From positions 1 through 64,000 of the forward strand of contig JAIXUQ010000005.1 in NCBI GenBank assembly GCA_027483465.1: a stretch of 64,000 nucleotides of DNA, read 5' to 3'. The notes below the pieces were generated by a model, which did not search any database, was not told the DNA's origin, and saw nothing but the letters and a program-made list of their open reading frames with translations. Positions 62,909 to 64,000 of this stretch are shown piece after piece. Position numbers and translations under genes: made by a program. How positions within the stretch are numbered: position 1 is the first letter of the stretch; each line of letters opens with the position of its first letter. This DNA comes from Sphingomonadales bacterium. GTDB lineage: Bacteria; Pseudomonadota; Alphaproteobacteria; Sphingomonadales; Sphingomonadaceae.

Positions 62909-64000
62909 ATGGCCCGGATCGTGATGAAATTTGGCGGCACCTCGATGGCGGGGACTGAGCGGATCCGCAATGTCGCCGCCCGCGTGAAGCGCGAGGTTGA
63001 TGCCGGCAACGAAGTGGCGGTGGTGGTTTCCGCCATGGCCGGGGAGACGGACCGGCTGGTTGGCTATTGCCGCGAAGCCTCCCCGCTGGCGGATCCGGCC
63101 GAATATGATGTGGTGGTGGCCGCCGGCGAACAGATCACCTCGGGCCTGCTGGCGATCACGCTGCAGGCGCTGGGCGTGAACGCGCGCAGCTGGCTGGGCT
63201 GGCAATTGCCGATCCACACCAGCGCCGCGCACAGCGTGGCCCGGATCGAGGAGATCGGCACCGAGGCGATCATCAGCAGCATGAAGGCCGGTGCGGTGGC
63301 CGTGGTGCCGGGTTTCCAGGGCATGACCCGCGATGGCCGGGTGACGACGCTGGGCCGTGGCGGATCAGACACGTCGGCGGTGGCGCTGGCGGCGGCGGTG
63401 AAGGCCGACCGCTGCGACATCTACACGGATGTGGACGGGGTTTACACCACCGATCCGCGCATCGTGCCGCGCGCCCGCAAGCTGATGAAGATCACCTATG
63501 AGGAAATGCTGGAACTGGCCAGCGTGGGTGCCAAGGTGCTGCAAACCCGGTCAGTCGAACTGGCCATGAAGGAAAAAGTGGTGGTGCAGGTGTTGTCGAG
63601 CTTTTCCGACGCGCCCGGCACGCTGGTGGTTGACGAGGATGACGAGATGGAACGCGAACTGATCGCCGGCGTGGTGGCCGACCGGGGTGAAGCCAAGGTG
63701 ACATTGGTGGGCGTGGCCGACCGGCCGGGCGTGGTGGCCAGCATCTTTGGCCCGCTGGCCGATGCCAATGTGAATGTGGACATGATCGTCCAGAACATCG
63801 CCAAGGAGGAAGGCCGCACCGATGTGACCTTCACGGTGCCGCGCGCGCAATTGCCGGCCAGCACCGATGTGCTGGAAAAGGCGCGCGAGGCCATCGGTTT
63901 CCAGAGCCTGATCGCTGATGACGACGTGGCCAAGATCAGCGTGGTGGGCGTGGGCATGAAGAGCCATGCCGGCGTGGCCGCCACCATGTTCCGCGCGCTG
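62909..64000 (+). CDS. lysC: Aspartate kinase LysC, partial
   Basis: The first 364 residues are visible; the gene runs off the right edge. The kinase domain starts VMKFGGTSMAG and has VVVAAGEQITSGLLA, TTLGRGGSDTSAVALAAAV and CDIYTDVDGVYTTDPR. From about residue 265 the regulatory ACT domains follow (VTLVGVADRPGVVASIFGPLADANVNVDMIVQN). It makes aspartyl phosphate, the entry to lysine, threonine and methionine synthesis and to meso-diaminopimelate for the cell wall. In-frame starts inside the gene may give a separate beta subunit, as in some bacteria; none is evident. ATG 62909 is the normal start, with GAAGGA about ten bases upstream. Confidence 0.96.
   Translation, partial: MARIVMKFGGTSMAGTERIRNVAARVKREVDAGNEVAVVVSAMAGETDRLVGYCREASPLADPAEYDVVVAAGEQITSGLLAITLQALGVNARSWLGWQLPIHTSAAHSVARIEEIGTEAIISSMKAGAVAVVPGFQGMTRDGRVTTLGRGGSDTSAVALAAAVKADRCDIYTDVDGVYTTDPRIVPRARKLMKITYEEMLELASVGAKVLQTRSVELAMKEKVVVQVLSSFSDAPGTLVVDEDDEMERELIAGVVADRGEAKVTLVGVADRPGVVASIFGPLADANVNVDMIVQNIAKEEGRTDVTFTVPRAQLPASTDVLEKAREAIGFQSLIADDDVAKISVVGVGMKSHAGVAATMFRAL

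Overview
The window is about 64 kb of very GC-rich DNA (roughly 70 percent by eye) with dense, mostly intact genes. It looks like the chromosome of an alphaproteobacterium of the order Sphingomonadales. The evidence is the PEPxxWA-CTERM sorting signal, several TonB receptors, divergent ubiG and lysC, the DUF1800/DUF1501 pairs and the codon use. Genus is not determinable from the sequence alone. No rRNA, tRNA, CRISPR array, transposase or phage gene was seen.

Left part (1-10.8 kb): accessory genes of a PQQ quinoprotein dehydrogenase system (a CxxxCW rhodanese-like protein cut by the edge, a SoxYZ-like carrier and a zinc metallohydrolase). A TonB receptor convergent to them follows, preceded on its own strand by a histidine kinase/response regulator pair. 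Then come an AIM24-family gene, a higBA toxin-antitoxin pair with a palindromic operator, and an iron-type TonB receptor with a candidate Fur site.

10.8-16.1 kb: thymidine kinase, glutathione peroxidase, an omega-aminotransferase and a DUF1800/DUF1501 pair. 16.2-20.5 kb: a three-gene export operon of type I secretion layout (ABC membrane protein, HlyD-type adaptor, TolC-type channel). Every ATPase motif of its ABC protein is destroyed although the frame is intact. This is the strongest candidate for an undescribed system.

20.5-33.3 kb: a small copper/cytochrome group, a 199-bp element with inverted-repeat ends, a molybdenum hydroxylase operon with two tandem large subunits, a glycosyltransferase, an esterase, a second DUF1501/DUF1800 pair and a PEPxxWA-CTERM protein.

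33.3-51.6 kb: the complete division and cell-wall (dcw) cluster on the minus strand, mraZ to ftsZ, almost every junction a 4-nt stop/start overlap. Its upstream region carries seven TGG-type repeats at helical spacing between two perfect DnaA boxes. A strong bidirectional terminator closes the cluster after ftsZ.

51.7-64 kb: a small membrane protein, cysteine synthase, an orphan solute-binding lipoprotein, two glycine-zipper proteins, RecQ, a phytase-like esterase, ribosomal protein L28, a YciI protein, a hydrolase/glyoxalase pair, a secreted FAD oxidoreductase that reads as a circular permutation of the D-amino-acid oxidase fold, UbiG, and aspartate kinase cut by the right edge.
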